This document shows positions 1 to 8,064 of a stretch of 16,717 nt of DNA, in pieces. The DNA comes from JAVBSX01 sp051660685 (lineage in GTDB: Bacteria > Planctomycetota > Planctomycetia > Pirellulales > Thermoguttaceae): contig JBOFQB010000079.1 of the NCBI GenBank assembly GCA_051660685.1, positions 1 to 16,717 of the forward strand. The letters are read 5' to 3'. The notes under the pieces are model-generated. The model did not search any database. It was not told the origin of the DNA and worked only from the letters and a program-made list of their open reading frames with translations. Position 1 is the first letter of the stretch, and each line of letters starts with the position of its first letter. Both the position numbers and the translations under genes were made by a program.

Positions 1-89
1 TTGGGGATTGGGGATTGGGGATTGGGGATTGGGGATTGGGGATTGGGGATTGGGGATTGGGGATTGGGGATTGGGGATTGGGGATTGGG
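1..89. repeat. Heptamer tandem array, unit TTGGGGA (about 12.7 copies)
   Basis: A perfect head-to-tail array of the 7-base unit TTGGGGA runs from the first base to position 89, where the pattern breaks (GGGTTGAAGG). It probably continues to the left of the window. Each unit has a run of four G, so the + strand could form G-quadruplexes; that part is inference. The heptamer resembles the short tandemly repeated repetitive (STRR) sequences of filamentous cyanobacteria, but nothing else here points to a cyanobacterium. Similar, degenerate G-rich words recur at about 1407-1450, 7822-7900 and 15854-15905, which suggests a genome-wide family. Confidence 0.97.
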
Positions 90-437
90 TTGAAGGTACT
101 GTGAGGGGAAATTCATTTTGCGCAAATTGTTCAAGGTGTCTATTTTAGCAGAAAATGCGCAAAAAACAGCCGGATCGACCGGTTTTCAACGGAATTTGAT
201 CTGGAAATTTTGGCTGGAATTGAGTAAGGTTCGGAGTTAAACCGAAGTTGGCTTGGCATTTCGCTTTGCTTATACACACGTTGTCCTTTTGAGCTTGCTC
301 GTTGCCGCTTGAGAATTGTTCAACCGATTCCCGTAATGCAGGTCTGATTTGAACGGCGTGAAGTGACTGTTGACGTGCAACACCCCCTTGTTTTACCCCT
401 GATTTCTCTCACATAAGACTCCTCACTCCCTTTTCCA
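90..437. other. Gene-free stretch upstream of the TPR gene
   Basis: No convincing reading frame is seen here. The stretch holds a 9-bp inverted repeat TTTTGCGCA/TGCGCAAAA (116-124 and 156-164), a short CCGG-N5-CCGG motif near 170-182, and a possible promoter at 248-276. The last 20 bases before the TPR start are pyrimidine-rich, as in several other gaps of this window. Confidence 0.6.
248..276 (+). promoter_or_regulatory. Possible sigma-70-type promoter for the TPR gene
   Basis: A -35-like TTGGCT (248-253) is separated by 17 bases from a -10-like TATACA (271-276). Each hexamer matches the consensus at 4 of 6 positions. It would leave a leader of about 155 bases before the start at 438. Weak, based on hexamers and spacing only. 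Confidence 0.3.
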
Positions 438-1406
438 ATGTCCCGATTTGTGCCGATTCTGCTGCTCCTGCTTGTTCTTGGGTTCCTCCCAAGTAACACA
501 GGTTGTTTGAATCGACTCAAAACCCGACCGTTGACCCCAAGTATTATTATCAGCCGGGAAATGTGTCGTGAAGCAATTGCGGCAATGGAGCAGAATTCCT
601 GGGATGATGCCGAAAAAAAATTGTCCAAAGCGGTTCGCCTGAATCCGAAAGAACCGGAAATTCGCGGTCATTTTGGCGAGGTACTTTGGCAGTTGGGCAA
701 ATATGAAGATGCCGTGTATCAGTTAAAAGAAGCAAGAGAGCTTAGTCGTAAAGAAGGAGCCGAAGAAGCGGTTTTCAGTATTTCGCTTGGCGAAAAATAT
801 CTCATTCTGAATCGTTTGCCGGATGCTAACGAAGCAGCTTTACGAGCGGTTGCAATTCAACCGCGAGAATCCCGGAGTTGGGCTTTACTTGCCAAGATTC
901 AGGCTCTTATGGGAGCCGAAGAAATGCGGGTCAACGGTTATGATGCGGCATTTCCGCATTATCGACAGGCGGTTGCCGATTATTACAGGGCTTTATCGCT
1001 TCTTTCACCTTATTCTGAGCAAACACGGGATTGGTTGAGAGAATTGGCCGAAATCCAGTTGCGAATCCAACAACCCCAACGTGCTCTTGCAACTTGGCAA
1101 CACCTCGAACGGTTGTATCAACCGGGTCCCCAACCTTTTTATGTTTTGCGGGGTAAAGCTCATGCTCTTACAGCACTGAATCGTTTTGATGATGCTCTTT
1201 TGACGTATGAAGCGGCAATTGCCTTGATCCCGGATGATCTCGACGTTCTTTTGCCTTATGCACGTTTGCAGGTTCAAGCGGGTCAAATTGGCGGGGCAAT
1301 GACGACGTTGCAACGAATTCGGTCGATTGATCCGAACAATCCGGGCATAGAAGGGTTAGCCCAGCAAATTGAGTCGCTGAAACATTCCGTTCGTGAGAGA
1401 ATGTAG
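438..1406 (+). CDS. TPR-repeat protein with N-terminal signal (possible lipoprotein)
   Basis: A 322-residue protein. Residues 5-18 form a strongly hydrophobic segment followed by NTGC, with Cys23 placed like a lipoprotein cysteine; the -3 residue (Asn) is not typical of a lipobox, so lipidation is uncertain. The rest is helical with TPR-like repeats: clearest are residues about 45-105 (two repeats, including WDDAEKKLSKAVRLNPKEP and a second ending near LGKYEDAVYQLKEA), about 113-145, and about 240-302 (FDDALLTYEAAIALIPDD and a following repeat ending IDPNNP). TPR proteins act as protein-interaction scaffolds; the partner cannot be told. This is the only usable start after an in-frame stop 24 bases upstream, and it lacks a Shine-Dalgarno sequence. 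It probably sits in the cell envelope facing the periplasm. Confidence 0.85.
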   Translation: MSRFVPILLLLLVLGFLPSNTGCLNRLKTRPLTPSIIISREMCREAIAAMEQNSWDDAEKKLSKAVRLNPKEPEIRGHFGEVLWQLGKYEDAVYQLKEARELSRKEGAEEAVFSISLGEKYLILNRLPDANEAALRAVAIQPRESRSWALLAKIQALMGAEEMRVNGYDAAFPHYRQAVADYYRALSLLSPYSEQTRDWLRELAEIQLRIQQPQRALATWQHLERLYQPGPQPFYVLRGKAHALTALNRFDDALLTYEAAIALIPDDLDVLLPYARLQVQAGQIGGAMTTLQRIRSIDPNNPGIEGLAQQIESLKHSVRERM

Positions 1407-1595
1407 AGAATAGGGGATATGGACTGGGGAATAGGGGATAGGGGGGTTGGGAAAAATGAGGAAATTTCTCTCTTCTACCTTCTATAATGAGACTCGGGAT
1501 ATGGTATATTCCGTCAGATGAATACTCCACATTTGCACCTCCTTCACTTCTACCTCCTACTCCTATCTTCTACTTTCTAAATTCTTTGCTTTATC
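1407..1595. repeat. Degenerate purine-arm/pyrimidine-arm intergenic repeat
   Basis: Just after the TPR stop the + strand is G-rich with words such as GGGGAATAGGGGATAGGGG (about 1407-1450). It then turns into C/T-rich words such as TCTTCTACCTTCT (1470-1485) and TTCACTTCTACCTCCTACTCC (about 1544-1564) up to the next gene. The same vocabulary, in the same purine-then-pyrimidine order, fills other gaps of this window (7822-8064, 10694-10876, 12559-12644). Confidence 0.7.
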
Positions 1596-2012
1596 ATGTC
1601 GGACCTTTGGTACAAAAACGGATTGCAATTTGGTTGTCAACAATGTGGACGATGTTGCGCGGGGGAACCCGGCTATGTTTGGGTGAAAGAGTCGGAAATC
1701 GCAAGTATTGCGTCCGAGTTGGGATTGTCCATTCTTCAGTTTGAAATGACCTTTGTCCGAACAATTCCCCGACTTGGTAAATCACTCCTTGAATTTGAAA
1801 ACGGCGATTGTTCTCTTTTGGACCCTGAAACCGGTTCCTGTCGGGTTTACCATTCCCGACCGCGACAATGCCGGACTTGGCCGTTTTGGTCCAGAAATCT
1901 CGATTCGCCCAATTCTTGGAAAAAAACGGCCAAATTCTGTCCCGGTTGCAATCGTGGACCCCTTCGTTCTTGTGAGGAAATTGAACAGGCAAGACAGGAA
2001 ATTGAGATATAG
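1596..2012 (+). CDS. YkgJ-type CxxCxxCC cysteine-cluster protein
   Basis: A 138-residue protein with the signature C14-x2-C17-x2-C20-C21 (GCQQCGRCCAGEPGYVWV), followed by C72 (GDCSLL), C82 (GSCRVY), the YHSRPRQCRTWPFW block with C92, and C115/C118 (FCPGC). This is the order of the YkgJ/CxxCxxCC family (Pfam PF03692), small cytoplasmic proteins thought to bind zinc or an Fe-S cluster, with no established reaction. The length is normal for the family. There is no Shine-Dalgarno sequence before the ATG, which is the first Met before the Cys motif. It converges with the kinase gene with only 11 bases between the stop codons and no visible terminator. Family assignment is firm; function is unknown. 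Confidence 0.9.
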   Translation: MSDLWYKNGLQFGCQQCGRCCAGEPGYVWVKESEIASIASELGLSILQFEMTFVRTIPRLGKSLLEFENGDCSLLDPETGSCRVYHSRPRQCRTWPFWSRNLDSPNSWKKTAKFCPGCNRGPLRSCEEIEQARQEIEI

Positions 2013-2023
2013 CTGATGTAGAA

Positions 2024-4303
2024 TTATCGGGCAAGCAGGAAGAGCGTCAGGATGAGAAGACCAAGTGTTGTGCCGATTGCGAGGAGTCCCCAACCCCAAA
2101 GAGGGACTTTTTCATACCATTTTTCACGAGGAAGAGGGGGACGCTCGACGACAACGGGGCGAGCCGTTTCAACTTGGTCCTGATGTTCAACTCGCTTCAT
2201 CTCGATTCCTTGAATGGTGGAATTCCGGTTAAGCACTTTGGAATCTGCGGTCTTTGGGGAACGTGACGATTGAACCCGCGTTTCACGCCGTTTCTCCGGC
2301 TCTCCCGTCCATCTCCCAATCACTTGGTCGGACAGTTCGTCGGACATCTCGTCCGATTCTGTTGAACTCCCTTTTTTTGAACCAATCTGGGACGTTGACC
2401 TGTCATTCACCTCATTGTTGACGGAATGAGAAGAAGTCGAACGATTTTCTTGAGGTGCTGCAAGAAAGTTGTTGAGCATTGCGTCAAACATTTCATCATC
2501 CATATCCTGCTGTCGAATCGGTCCTTTGGACCGTTTCTGGGCCGAATCAGCAACAGGAGAACCCAAACGAGTCTCTCGTTGAAGTTGGCCGGAAGAAGCG
2601 GAAGAAGTGGATTGGGTTTGCGAACGGGATGCTCGCGGATTACTCTGTATGACAATTCGCTTTGTTGCGTTCGATGAAACGGTTGGAAGTGCAGAACGGC
2701 TTGGTGTTGGGGATTGAACCGGTTGTTGGACGGGTCCTGCATCTGCGACCAACTCTTCTGAAGAGGTTTTGACTTTTTTCGCAGATTTTTCTGTTTTCGC
2801 AGAGTTTTCCGTTTTTTCGATGTTGGACCCGGGACGGTCCCAATCTGTCCTGTTTTCCCCCTCCTTCAGCTTCTTCTCCAAATCAGAATCCGTCTTCCCT
2901 TCACAATCAAATGTTGCAGGAGGTTGGATCAACGGATCATTGGAATCGGCAATACCATAAATCTGCGGACTGAGGTCAAACGCTGTTTTTTCCTCAAAGA
3001 GCGATTCCTCCTTCTCTTTCGCATCTCGGGCCGTTTTCAAGTCCGATTCCGCTTTGACGTTCGATTGCAACCTCGATTGCGATTGAGGTTGTGATTGTGA
3101 TTGAGGTTCTGATTTCGATTGTGAGGTTGATTGCAATTGTGAGGTAGATGCCGACCTCAATTTGGATTGCGATCCCGACAGGGCTGATGATTCAGAGGTC
3201 TGAATTTTGTTCAGAGTCAATTCACCTGCGTTCTCGCGGACAGTCCAAGTGTCCCGATTCCCTGTATGACCATGCTCGATCAACCAGTTTTGCAAATCGA
3301 GCGCAACTTCAGCAGCCGATTGTTGTCGGACATTCGGGTCTTTGGACATCATTTTTTCGCAAATCTGAACCAGATCGTCCGACGTATTGGGACGGTCAAT
3401 GAGAATACTGGTCGGATTTTTGAGTTGATGAGCAAGGAGACGTTCGGAAACAGAACCGGTTGGAAAAGGGGGATGTCCGGTCAGACAGAAGTACAACACC
3501 CCCCCAAGAGCATAAATGTCCGCTCGAAAATCGACCTTCTGACTGTTAATCGCCTGTTCGGGCGCAAGATAGTCCGCTGTTCCCAGAATACTCGATTCAC
3601 GATGATCCGTCGAAAGATGACCCGAATACTGACTGGGGTCAATCAGGGCAAGACCCAAATCGAGCAGTTTGACCTGATTCCGGGCATTGACGAGCAAATT
3701 GGCCGGTTTGATGTCACGATGTATAATACCAACCTGATGTGCGTAATGAAGCGCTTCTGCCGCTTGACGGACATAATCAACGATCATCGGAACCGTTAAC
3801 GGACCGTCCTTGAGAACTTTTCGTTGAAGGTCAATCCCCTCGAAAAACTCCATAACGATGTAATGAACATCCCCCTCAATGTCAATGTCATACGCTCTGA
3901 TAATGTTCGGATGATCGAGTGTCGCAATCACCTGCGCTTCCCGAATGAAATGATCGAGATAATTCCCCTTCTTTTGCCGATCCCGGGGTAAAACCTTGAT
4001 TGCAACCCGACGTTGCATCACCGTATGTTCGGCAAGATAGACGGACCCCATTCCGCCGATTCCGAGTAAACCGAGGAGTCGGTACTTGCGTATGAAAAAA
4101 CCTTTGTACTTTCCTTTCAGCAATTGACGACATTGCCAAGCTGTAATCATTCCTCGATTTTGCAGTTCCTGACCAATCCAATCGGCATGTTGGAACTCCG
4201 GCGAATTGGCGTTTTCTTCGAGCAAATGATAGGCGGTATCCAATTGCTCTTCGGAAACCAAACCGCTTTGTCCAAGCAGATCGAGAAAGGTTTCAACATT
4301 CAT
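2024..4303 (-). CDS. PknB-like serine/threonine protein kinase with C-terminal membrane anchor
   Basis: A 759-residue protein kinase with all core motifs: Gly-rich loop GIGGMGSVY (81-89), ATP-binding Lys in AIK (103), Glu122 in the C helix, catalytic loop HRDIKPAN (195-202, Asp197), Mg-binding DLG (215-217, in place of the common DFG) and APE (247-249). Residues 1-72 form a helical N-terminal region; I know similar regions from planctomycete kinases but cannot verify this one. Residues 345-730 are low-complexity and charged, including a Ser/Gln-rich tract at 374-415. Residues about 737-757 form one membrane segment at the very C-terminus, so the kinase should face the cytoplasm as a tail-anchored enzyme. 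No extracellular sensor domain follows. It starts six bases after the DUF1015 stop, which suggests translational coupling. Substrates are unknown. Confidence 0.93.
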   Translation of the reverse strand: MNVETFLDLLGQSGLVSEEQLDTAYHLLEENANSPEFQHADWIGQELQNRGMITAWQCRQLLKGKYKGFFIRKYRLLGLLGIGGMGSVYLAEHTVMQRRVAIKVLPRDRQKKGNYLDHFIREAQVIATLDHPNIIRAYDIDIEGDVHYIVMEFFEGIDLQRKVLKDGPLTVPMIVDYVRQAAEALHYAHQVGIIHRDIKPANLLVNARNQVKLLDLGLALIDPSQYSGHLSTDHRESSILGTADYLAPEQAINSQKVDFRADIYALGGVLYFCLTGHPPFPTGSVSERLLAHQLKNPTSILIDRPNTSDDLVQICEKMMSKDPNVRQQSAAEVALDLQNWLIEHGHTGNRDTWTVRENAGELTLNKIQTSESSALSGSQSKLRSASTSQLQSTSQSKSEPQSQSQPQSQSRLQSNVKAESDLKTARDAKEKEESLFEEKTAFDLSPQIYGIADSNDPLIQPPATFDCEGKTDSDLEKKLKEGENRTDWDRPGSNIEKTENSAKTEKSAKKVKTSSEELVADAGPVQQPVQSPTPSRSALPTVSSNATKRIVIQSNPRASRSQTQSTSSASSGQLQRETRLGSPVADSAQKRSKGPIRQQDMDDEMFDAMLNNFLAAPQENRSTSSHSVNNEVNDRSTSQIGSKKGSSTESDEMSDELSDQVIGRWTGEPEKRRETRVQSSRSPKTADSKVLNRNSTIQGIEMKRVEHQDQVETARPVVVERPPLPREKWYEKVPLWGWGLLAIGTTLGLLILTLFLLAR
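3059..3184 (-). repeat. Degenerate Ser/Gln-coding repeat inside the kinase linker
   Basis: The + strand here is made of degenerate hexamers of the type GATTGN/GATTGA, read on the minus strand as Ser-Gln and Ser-Lys dipeptides (kinase residues 374-415). Such tracts change length easily by slippage. A shorter Gln/Asn-rich tract occurs near the N-terminus of the small protein at 5779-5994. Confidence 0.7.
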
Positions 4304-4309
4304 TGTTTA

Positions 4310-5659
4310 TCATTCAAGCGGGTTAAAAACCATACCTGTAATCAACTTGGGATAGAAGTAGGTACTTTTAGCGGGCATTCTTTCCCGTTCGAGACTTAAA
4401 TCCCGAATATCCTGAACTGTTGCGGGCATAACAAGGGCTGCAAGAGCGTAATCCTGCTCTTTGTCTTTCAATTCCGCCTTTTCTTTCAATTCCAAGACCA
4501 CTTCATCAACCAAATGGACGTATGTTGGTTTAGGGTGATTTCCCTGACCCAAAAGAGTTTCAATGACAAGTCGATGTAGAAGACTGACCCCCAACCGTCT
4601 CCATTCTGGGTGATGATCGGCTGCAACAGCGTCCATTTTCTCCCGACCTGCTTCTGTCAACGTTGCCAAATGCCAGATTCCGTCTTTGACGGTGTAAAGA
4701 CCGAGAACGGACTGATCGTTCTTTAGTTCGATTTTCCGCCAAACATCGTGAGCAACATCCGGTCCCGTCCCGATTTGTTCCAACATGTAATTGTCCCCCA
4801 ATTTTTCGGCCAACTCTTCGCTTGAAAGGGCTGGTATTCCGGGGAAAAGACGATGAGTTGGCAAAACAATCAAACCGGGGTCTTCCATTGCAATGCAAAC
4901 CATAAGAACGTAATTGGCGGGATGTTCCGGCGTTAAAAGTCCCTGTTCGGCAATATGTCGTCGATAATTACACGCCGTTTCATATCGATGATGTCCGTCC
5001 GCGACAAAAATCGGCTTGGAATCCATTTCCCGCACAACGTCAGCGATTACAACAGGGTCCGTCACTGTCCAAAGTCGGCTCAAAACCCCAAGATGATCGG
5101 TCGCTTCAATCGGTTCTTGAGCCGATTGGACAACCGCTTTTTCGAGAAGATTTTGGACCTTGTTTTCCGAATCAGGATAAAGCCCGAAAATCTGACTGAA
5201 ATTCATTTTACAGGCGGTCGTCAACATCAATCGATCCATTTTCGGACCACTCATTGTTATTTCATGTGGAAAGACCATTCCTTCTCCGAACGGAACAGCT
5301 TCACAACGACACATGAAACCTTTTCGGACAACGGTTTTCGGTTCTGAAGAACCTGATTCAATCAGGGTGTAAATTTGATGATAAACGTAAATCGCCGGTA
5401 TTGCATCTTGTTGCAAAACTCCCGACTCTTTCCAAGTTTTAAGCGTTTTCGCTGATCGGGTATAACGATTGTTCGCTTCATCATCCGTCGGATTCATTTT
5501 GTCAAGAATCAAACGAACCACATTATGGGGATGTCGGGCAAGAAGCGTGTCATTGAGTTTGTCGTCAATCACATCATAAGGAGGAGCAACAACATTGTTC
5601 AGGGATTCGACCTGTTCGAGATTATAGCGAAATGCAGGAAAGGGCTGAATTTTTGGCAT
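4310..5659 (-). CDS. DUF1015 family protein
   Basis: A 449-residue protein of the DUF1015 family (Pfam PF06245, COG4198), soluble and presumably cytoplasmic. Diagnostic blocks are MPKIQPFPAFRYN at the N-terminus, APPYDVI (25-31), PHE (131-133), FVADGHHRYETA (218-229) and LPTHRLF (266-272). An upstream in-frame ATG at 5707 would add 16 residues (MRKQFPSFRSFYFSII). I prefer 5659 because family members begin at the PF-x-A-x-RY block; neither start has a Shine-Dalgarno sequence. The DGHHR motif recalls the loop of ParB-like free serine kinases (SerK/SbnI), a motif resemblance only. The stop (TGA within ATGATAA) lies six bases before the kinase start. The family assignment is firm; the reaction is unknown. 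Confidence 0.92.
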   Translation of the reverse strand: MPKIQPFPAFRYNLEQVESLNNVVAPPYDVIDDKLNDTLLARHPHNVVRLILDKMNPTDDEANNRYTRSAKTLKTWKESGVLQQDAIPAIYVYHQIYTLIESGSSEPKTVVRKGFMCRCEAVPFGEGMVFPHEITMSGPKMDRLMLTTACKMNFSQIFGLYPDSENKVQNLLEKAVVQSAQEPIEATDHLGVLSRLWTVTDPVVIADVVREMDSKPIFVADGHHRYETACNYRRHIAEQGLLTPEHPANYVLMVCIAMEDPGLIVLPTHRLFPGIPALSSEELAEKLGDNYMLEQIGTGPDVAHDVWRKIELKNDQSVLGLYTVKDGIWHLATLTEAGREKMDAVAADHHPEWRRLGVSLLHRLVIETLLGQGNHPKPTYVHLVDEVVLELKEKAELKDKEQDYALAALVMPATVQDIRDLSLERERMPAKSTYFYPKLITGMVFNPLE

Positions 5660-5778
5660 AATGATTGAAAAGTAAAAAGAGCGAAAAGACGGGAACTGTT
5701 TTCTCAACGTCGTATCTGAGTCAAAAAACGAACCGACTTTGTGTCAAAACGCGACATCTGTGAGCGCGACAATGGAGT

Positions 5779-5994
5779 CTAACGACACAAGTGCCAGATA
5801 AGATAACCGATGAGGGAGAAAGATGCGAGGACGAGGAGAGCAAATAATTTCCTTTTTTGGGCTGAGTGTTTTTTTTGGGCGAGACGCAATTGCAATTGGG
5901 GCCGATCCGTCACAATCTCAATCAACTGGTTTTGATCTTGATTTTGACTCTGATTCGTCTCTTGTTTCAAATCTCTTTTCATTGTCTGATTCAT
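5779..5994 (-). CDS. Small tail-anchored membrane protein, hypothetical
   Basis: A 71-residue frame on the same strand as, and 119 bases upstream of, the preferred DUF1015 start. It has a polar, Gln/Asn-rich N-terminal half (NQSQNQDQNQ), a basic stretch (QKKHSAQKRK) and one hydrophobic segment at about residues 50-68 (FALLVLASFSLIGYLIWHL), giving a likely cytoplasmic N-terminus and a C-terminal anchor, the same topology as the kinase two genes downstream. I do not recognise a family. There is no Shine-Dalgarno sequence; a second Met at residue 5 is an alternative start. The start lies only five bases from the arm of an inverted repeat (5999-6108). An 80-residue frame on the opposite strand (5823-6065) looks less protein-like. 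Expression needs to be shown. Confidence 0.5.
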   Translation of the reverse strand: MNQTMKRDLKQETNQSQNQDQNQLIEIVTDRPQLQLRLAQKKHSAQKRKLFALLVLASFSLIGYLIWHLCR

Positions 5995-5998
5995 CTAT

Positions 5999-6108
5999 TA
6001 GACTTGTTCGAGAACTCAAATTATCTTGCCTATTTTGTCGAATGAATGTATTTTTGGCGAAATAGATAAAAATTTCTGCCTATTTCAATCGGTTGCCGAA
6101 CAAGTCTA
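5999..6108. repeat. Inverted repeat bounded by TA (possible small MITE)
   Basis: Perfect 12-bp arms, TAGACTTGTTCG (5999-6010) and CGAACAAGTCTA (6097-6108), enclose 86 AT-rich bases. If the outer TA on each side is a target duplication, the element is 106 bp with 10-bp ends GACTTGTTCG, as expected for MITEs moved by IS630/Tc1-mariner-type transposases, which duplicate TA. The element type is inference. The interior holds two related words, TTGCCTATTT and CTGCCTATTT. It lies between pgm and the small membrane protein gene and could also act as a terminator-like hairpin downstream of pgm. Confidence 0.55.
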
Positions 6109-6165
6109 TTGTGTGCAATACAACTGTCTTGCATCCCTCAATTCCCCGTTCCTAGACCTTATTTT

Positions 6166-7815
6166 CTAACCCCTGTTCGTCAACGCATTTCCAACAACGG
6201 TTCGGGCTTCTTCCAGTATCCGGCCCAAATGTTCCTCACCTAAAAATGATTCGGCATAAATTTTGTAAATGTTCTCCGTTCCTGACGGTCGTGCTGCAAA
6301 CCAACCATTTGCCGTTTCAACCTTCAAACCGCCAAAAGACGCATTATTTCCAGGTGCTTGGGTTAATTTGGCAACAATCGGTTCCCCCCCCATTTCCCGC
6401 GCTGAAACCCGATCCGGCGTCAACGTCTTAAATGCCGCTTTTTGGTCCGGCGTCGCCGGTTGATCGACCCGGGTATACTCCAAACGTCCAAATTGCTGTT
6501 CCAACACCGCATAATGTTCTGACGGATTCCGACCTGTCTTTGCAATCATTTCCGCGCCCAACAAATCAGGAATGATACCGTCTTTATCTGTTGACCAAAC
6601 GGTTCCGTCAAATCGGAGAAAACTTGCGCCCGCACTTTCTTCCCCGCCAAATCCCAATGTGCCCGCAAAGAGACCGTCCACAAACCATTTGAAGCCGACT
6701 GGAACTTCAAAAAGAGGCCGATTGAGGTTTTTGACAACCCGATCAATCATGCTGCTTGAAACGAGTGTTTTGCCGACTTTGAGCGAAGAAGACCATTTAG
6801 GACGATTGGTGAAAAGATAATGGATTGCAACAGCGAGATAGTGATTGGGGGACATCAGACCTTCTGTCGGGGTCACAATACCATGTCGATCCGAATCAGG
6901 ATCATTCGCAATCGCAATGTCAAAACCGTCTTTGAGTCGGACCAAACCGCGCATTGAATACGGGCTGGAACAGTCCATACGGACTTTACCGTCGTGATCG
7001 ACCGTCATAAACTGAAAACTCGGGTCCACTTTATCATTGACAACGGTCAGGTTCAGACCGTACATTTCGGCGATTTTCGGCCAATATGCGACACTTGCAC
7101 CTCCTAAGGGATCACAACCGATTGACACTTGGGTTTTAGCAATCAGTTCAAGATCAACGACATTTTTCAGATCGCTGATGTAAGGGATGATATAATCATT
7201 GGCGTGAAGATTGGACGCTTTGACCGCCTGTTCAAAGGGGATACGTCGGACTGCCCGACTTTCGTCGGCAAGAATCGCGTTCGCCCGGTCCTGTATCCAA
7301 GCTGTTACTGTTGTATCAGCCGGTCCCCCATTTGGCGTGTTGTACTTGATTCCCCCGTCAGTTGGCGGATTATGTGAGGGGGTAATCACAATTCCGTCTG
7401 CAAAACCGTCACGCCGATTTCGGTTGTACCCCAAAATGGCGTGAGAAATGACGGGAGTCGGCGTATAACCCTCTTCCCGTTGATAAACGGTCTCAACCCC
7501 GTTTGCGGCAAGAACCTCAAGAGCAGTCCGTTGCGCAGGTGTCGAAATCGCGTGTGTATCTTTCCCTAAAAACAAAGGACCCGAATAACCCTGTTGCTGA
7601 CGATAATCACAAACCGCCTGTACAATTGCGAGAATATGCGATTCCGTGAACGTCCCCTCATTCGGCGTCCCCCGATGTCCGCTTGTCCCAAATGCAACCT
7701 GATACATCGGGTTGGAAACATCCGGCTTCTTTGCGTAATATGCCTTTTCAAGGGCAGAAACATCCAGAATCAATTCAGGAGGAACGGGCAATCCGGCAAG
7801 AGGATGTATCGACAT
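6166..7815 (-). CDS. pgm: Phosphoglucomutase (alpha-D-glucose-phosphate-specific)
   Basis: A 549-residue enzyme, close to the length of E. coli Pgm (546). It interconverts glucose 1-phosphate and glucose 6-phosphate in the cytoplasm, linking glycolysis to glycogen and sugar-nucleotide synthesis. All four active-site loops of the alpha-D-phosphohexomutase superfamily are present: the phosphoserine loop TPSHNPP with Ser147, the Mg loop DPDSDRHG with Asp305/307/309, the sugar-specificity loop GEESAGAS (391-398), and the phosphate-binding loop RPSGTENIYK (509-518). The N-terminal GTSGHRG (43-49) is also typical. The start at 7815 gives MSIHPLAGLP as in relatives; no Shine-Dalgarno sequence is seen. 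The gene diverges from groEL1 and appears monocistronic. No residue is missing, so it should be active. Confidence 0.97.
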   Translation of the reverse strand: MSIHPLAGLPVPPELILDVSALEKAYYAKKPDVSNPMYQVAFGTSGHRGTPNEGTFTESHILAIVQAVCDYRQQQGYSGPLFLGKDTHAISTPAQRTALEVLAANGVETVYQREEGYTPTPVISHAILGYNRNRRDGFADGIVITPSHNPPTDGGIKYNTPNGGPADTTVTAWIQDRANAILADESRAVRRIPFEQAVKASNLHANDYIIPYISDLKNVVDLELIAKTQVSIGCDPLGGASVAYWPKIAEMYGLNLTVVNDKVDPSFQFMTVDHDGKVRMDCSSPYSMRGLVRLKDGFDIAIANDPDSDRHGIVTPTEGLMSPNHYLAVAIHYLFTNRPKWSSSLKVGKTLVSSSMIDRVVKNLNRPLFEVPVGFKWFVDGLFAGTLGFGGEESAGASFLRFDGTVWSTDKDGIIPDLLGAEMIAKTGRNPSEHYAVLEQQFGRLEYTRVDQPATPDQKAAFKTLTPDRVSAREMGGEPIVAKLTQAPGNNASFGGLKVETANGWFAARPSGTENIYKIYAESFLGEEHLGRILEEARTVVGNALTNRG

Positions 7816-7821
7816 TGTGGT

Positions 7822-7900
7822 TGATAGGGATTAGGGGATAGGGAATGGGGGATAGGGAGTAGAAGGTAGAGAATAGGGAATGGAGAATGGGAGGTGAAAG
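7822..7900. repeat. G-rich purine repeat arm
   Basis: The + strand reads as tandem variants of GGGGATA/GGGAATA passing into GTAGAAGGTAGAGAATAGGG. It lies directly upstream of pgm, so the pgm sense strand is pyrimidine-rich here. The words match the degenerate copies at 1407-1450 and 15854-15905 and the ordered heptamer array at the window start. Confidence 0.75.
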
Positions 7901-8005
7901 AAGGAGTTGATGAAGCTAATGAAGTTAATGAGGTTAATAGAGAAGATTGAACCAAACAAAATGGGGGTCAAACAATACATGCGGGGACCAGTTGACTCGC
8001 GTGAC

Positions 8006-8064
8006 GCCGTTATCTTCCTGTATCCCCCTTCTTTCCTCCTACCTCCTACATTCTACCTTCTCTC
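8006..8064. repeat. Pyrimidine repeat arm, inverted partner of 10719-10755
   Basis: Positions 8006-8042, beginning GCCGTTATCTTCCTGTATCC, match the reverse complement of 10719-10755 at 36 of 37 positions; the one difference is C at 8026 against T in the partner's complement. The tract continues as CTCCTACATTCTACCTTCTC. The two copies are inverted and flank groEL1-groES. A related pair of arms forms the hairpin at 12563-12643. Confidence 0.9.

Noticed and set aside
1..89. CRISPR array or telomere-like repeat
   Set aside because: The 7-base unit is contiguous with no spacers, so it is not CRISPR. It resembles ciliate telomere units only superficially, and the neighbouring genes are bacterial.
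3266..3799. 177-codon + strand frame opposite the kinase domain
   Set aside because: It lies antisense to the conserved kinase motifs; no start signals and no recognisable domain.
5823..6065. 80-codon frame on the + strand opposite the small membrane protein
   Set aside because: Its composition mirrors the Gln-rich complement (Asp/Ser repeats). It runs through the inverted repeat at 5999 and has no start signals; the minus-strand frame has a better protein-like layout.
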